From positions 3,227,501 through 3,291,500 of the forward strand of contig NZ_JALJWF010000001.1 in NCBI RefSeq assembly GCF_024168645.1: 64,000 nt of DNA, given 5' to 3'. This DNA is from Pseudomonas sp. GGS8. Its GTDB lineage: Bacteria > Pseudomonadota > Gammaproteobacteria > Pseudomonadales > Pseudomonadaceae. The position numbers and the translations under genes are program-made. The notes beneath the pieces were generated by a model. The model saw nothing but the letters and a program-made list of their open reading frames with translations. It did not search any database and was not told the DNA's origin. The first letter of the stretch is position 1. The number at the start of each line of letters is the position of its first letter. This document shows, one piece after another, positions 63,857-64,000 of this stretch.

Positions 63857-64000
63857 GTGCAGATTCAGGGTCATTACGAGCTTAAGTTCGAAGCGGTGCG
63901 CGAGGCGTTTGCAGCACTGTTCGACGATCCTCAGGAACGTGGCGCGGCGTTGTGCATCCGGATCGGTGGTGAAACCGTCCTCGACCTTTGGGCCGGTACC
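63857..64000 (+). CDS. Serine hydrolase of the beta-lactamase/esterase (EstB) family, N-terminal part
   Basis: The first 48 codons from GTG 63857, cut by the window end. GGGAGAG lies six bases upstream. The residues (VQIQGHYELKFEAVREAFAA, then GGETVLDLWAG) are the typical opening of class C beta-lactamase-related hydrolases. The catalytic SxxK lies beyond the window. Confidence 0.75.
   Translation, partial: MQIQGHYELKFEAVREAFAALFDDPQERGAALCIRIGGETVLDLWAGT

Overview
The window looks like chromosome from a fluorescent Pseudomonas (P. fluorescens group). The evidence is high-GC coding DNA, many short palindromic REP elements of the kind common in that group, and gene neighbourhoods I recognise from Pseudomonas: tailocin-cinA-recA-recX, erdR-dgkA, finR/fpr, mprF with its hydrolase, proS, aotJQMOP and quiP. 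Species cannot be fixed from the sequence alone.

Bases 1-9603 are the distal half of a contractile phage-tail cluster with Mu-like gene order. It contains the end of a probable sheath gene, tube, a tail-assembly chaperone with a -1 frameshift site, tape measure, gpN/gpP-like hub proteins, gp45/46/47/48-like baseplate proteins, a fibre with a collar domain, a GH19 endolysin, and an inner-membrane spanin with a nested outer-membrane lipoprotein spanin. No capsid, terminase or integrase gene is visible, and the cluster ends directly at cinA. This is the known position of R-type tailocins (phage-tail bacteriocins) in fluorescent pseudomonads. Upstream genes lie outside the window.

Bases 9684-25700 are mostly housekeeping: cinA, recA (with LexA box) and recX; a LOG-family protein; a ribbon-helix-helix-like small protein; a secreted PA3611-like protein; TapT; ErdR and DgkA; FinR opposite Fpr; TrmO; a RhlG-like reductase; a DUF1456 protein; a pseudouridine-synthase-like protein that lacks its catalytic Asp; a GNAT enzyme; RimO; and Kup.

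Bases 25700-42400 hold two REP doublets flanking a tiny gene, the mprF/acvB-type lipid aminoacylation pair, two tandem initiator tRNA genes each with its own promoter and terminator, SOS-controlled dinB, a lipoprotein, proS, an AmpG-type permease, an alkyltransferase-like protein, an outer-membrane DUF481 protein, an MORN/YwqK-like repeat protein, a cold-shock protein, dcd and a small proline-rich protein.

Bases 41595-45778 are an aotJQMOP-type basic amino-acid uptake operon without argR beside it. Next come a DNA ligase/exonuclease pair and the acyl-homoserine-lactone acylase QuiP. After these are a GST, a cysteine-hydrolase-like protein whose catalytic Cys is Ser, and a four-gene group rich in SEC-C motifs. 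Two tandem OmpA-like lipoproteins, a collagen-like secreted protein, a CopD-like membrane protein, DinG, a large secreted glycoside hydrolase and the start of a serine hydrolase complete the window. Three sequence classes of REP element fill many of the gaps between genes.
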